Of a DNA stretch of 5,206 nucleotides, positions 4,511-5,206 are shown piece by piece. This stretch comes from Sphingobacterium thalpophilum (GTDB lineage Bacteria > Bacteroidota > Bacteroidia > Flavobacteriales > Flavobacteriaceae). Positions within the stretch are counted from its first letter, which is position 1. Each line of letters begins with the position of its first letter. Made by a program: the position numbers and the translations under genes. The DNA lies in NCBI GenBank assembly GCA_943325255.2, contig CALPOS020000159.1, positions 1 through 5,206 of the forward strand. The letters run 5' to 3'. The notes beneath the pieces were generated by a model. It saw only the letters and a program-made list of their open reading frames with translations, did no database searches and was not told the DNA's origin.

Positions 4511-5206
4511 ATGCAACCCAAAGAACTCGTCGATTTAGCTACCGAATTCGGATGTCCGTTATATGTGTATGATGCCGCAAAAATTGAATCGCAATACCAT
4601 CGCTTGACCGCAGCTTTTTCTAAAGTAGAAAGCGTGCGCATCAATTATGCGGTGAAAGCGTTGTCTAACCTTGCAATATTGCAATTGCTCAAAAAGATGG
4701 GCGCCAACATCGACACGGTTTCTATTCAAGAAGTGCAACTCGGATTGCATGCGGGTTTCGAACCACATCAAATCATTTATACACCCAACGGTGTTTCCTT
4801 TGAAGAAATCGAAGAAGCGGCAGAACTCGGCGTGCAAATCAATATTGACAACCTTTCTATTCTAGAACATTTCGGCACCAAACATCCTACGGTTCCGGTT
4901 TGTATTCGAATTAATCCACACGTGATGGCGGGTGGAAATACCAATATTTCTGTAGGACACATCGATAGTAAATTTGGGATTTCGATTCACCAAATGCCAC
5001 ACATTTTGCGCATTGTCGAAAATACGGGCATGCACATCAACGGGATTCACATGCACACCGGTTCTGACATTTTAGATATTGAAGTGTTTTTGTACGCGGC
5101 GGAAATTTTGTTTGAAGCGGCAGTTCATTTTAAAACTTTAGATTTTCTCGATTTTGGTAGCGGATTCAAAGTGCCGTATCACAAAGGCGATATCGAAACC
5201 AACATC
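4511..5206 (+). CDS. lysA: Diaminopimelate decarboxylase, 5' part
   Basis: LysA is the PLP-dependent enzyme that decarboxylates meso-2,6-diaminopimelate to L-lysine, the last step of lysine biosynthesis; it is cytosolic. The window holds the first 232 codons of about 400 and runs open through the last base. The fold is a group IV decarboxylase (alanine racemase-like TIM barrel). K49 in NYAVKALSN is the probable Schiff-base lysine. Other landmarks are DTVSIQEVQLGL (68-79), RINPHV (133-138), DSKFGI (152-157), HMHTGSDI (180-187) and the phosphate-binding region DFGSGFKVPY (214-223), where the usual GGG is GSG. The start is ATG at 4511, just downstream of an excellent promoter and matching the expected N terminus (QPKELVDLATEFGCPLYVYD). 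It is divergent from sucC. The missing C-terminal domain should carry the remaining active-site residues. Confidence 0.97.
   Translation, partial: MQPKELVDLATEFGCPLYVYDAAKIESQYHRLTAAFSKVESVRINYAVKALSNLAILQLLKKMGANIDTVSIQEVQLGLHAGFEPHQIIYTPNGVSFEEIEEAAELGVQINIDNLSILEHFGTKHPTVPVCIRINPHVMAGGNTNISVGHIDSKFGISIHQMPHILRIVENTGMHINGIHMHTGSDILDIEVFLYAAEILFEAAVHFKTLDFLDFGSGFKVPYHKGDIETNI

Noticed and set aside
4559..5056. Several ORFs on both strands inside lysA
   Set aside because: The plus frame from 4511 reads as LysA through the window end; the others overlap it and carry no domain.

Overview
The window looks like an ordinary chromosomal segment of a member of the Bacteroidota, most likely class Flavobacteriia. 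Three things point there: AT-rich intergenic DNA without clear Shine-Dalgarno sites, an exact match to the Bacteroidota housekeeping promoter (TTTG, 20-nt spacer, TAGATTTG) in front of the last gene, and protein families whose sequences read like flavobacterial versions (UvrB, SucC, LysA, single-repeat DUF1456, DUF1569). The assignment is inferred from sequence features only; no search was run.

Layout, left to right. Positions 1-605 are the 3' end of uvrB (+), cut by the window edge. Its stop codon overlaps, inside a TTAA, the stop of a convergent TerB-like gene (602-1033, -). Only 29 bp separate that gene from a divergent secreted alpha/beta hydrolase (1063-1860, +), which must start at TTG. 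A 126-bp gap (1861-1986) is filled by an inverted pair of 8-bp-periodic CTGAG/CTCAG arrays. It ends one base before a DUF1456 gene (1987-2418, +), which is followed after 11 bp by a DUF1569/DinB-fold gene (2430-2888, +), a likely two-gene operon. A strong hairpin (2895-2937) separates that operon from convergent sucC (2960-4156, -). The 354-bp gap between sucC and divergent lysA (4511 to the window end, +) holds a possible sucC promoter, a candidate structured RNA on the minus strand (about 4249-4418) whose distal loop contains a separate GC-rich palindromic repeat, and a near-ideal lysA promoter.

Functionally these are mostly housekeeping genes: nucleotide excision repair (uvrB), the TCA cycle (sucC) and the last step of lysine biosynthesis (lysA), plus four poorly characterised small or accessory proteins. 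No mobile element, phage, CRISPR or defence system is visible. The parts that conventional gene annotation would miss are non-coding: the candidate RNA upstream of sucC, the repeat inside its loop, the octamer arrays, and the convergent terminator, which appears to belong to another repeat family. Two of the hairpins have a single imperfect pair that is G-U when read on the minus strand and A-C on the plus strand, which gives orientation evidence.
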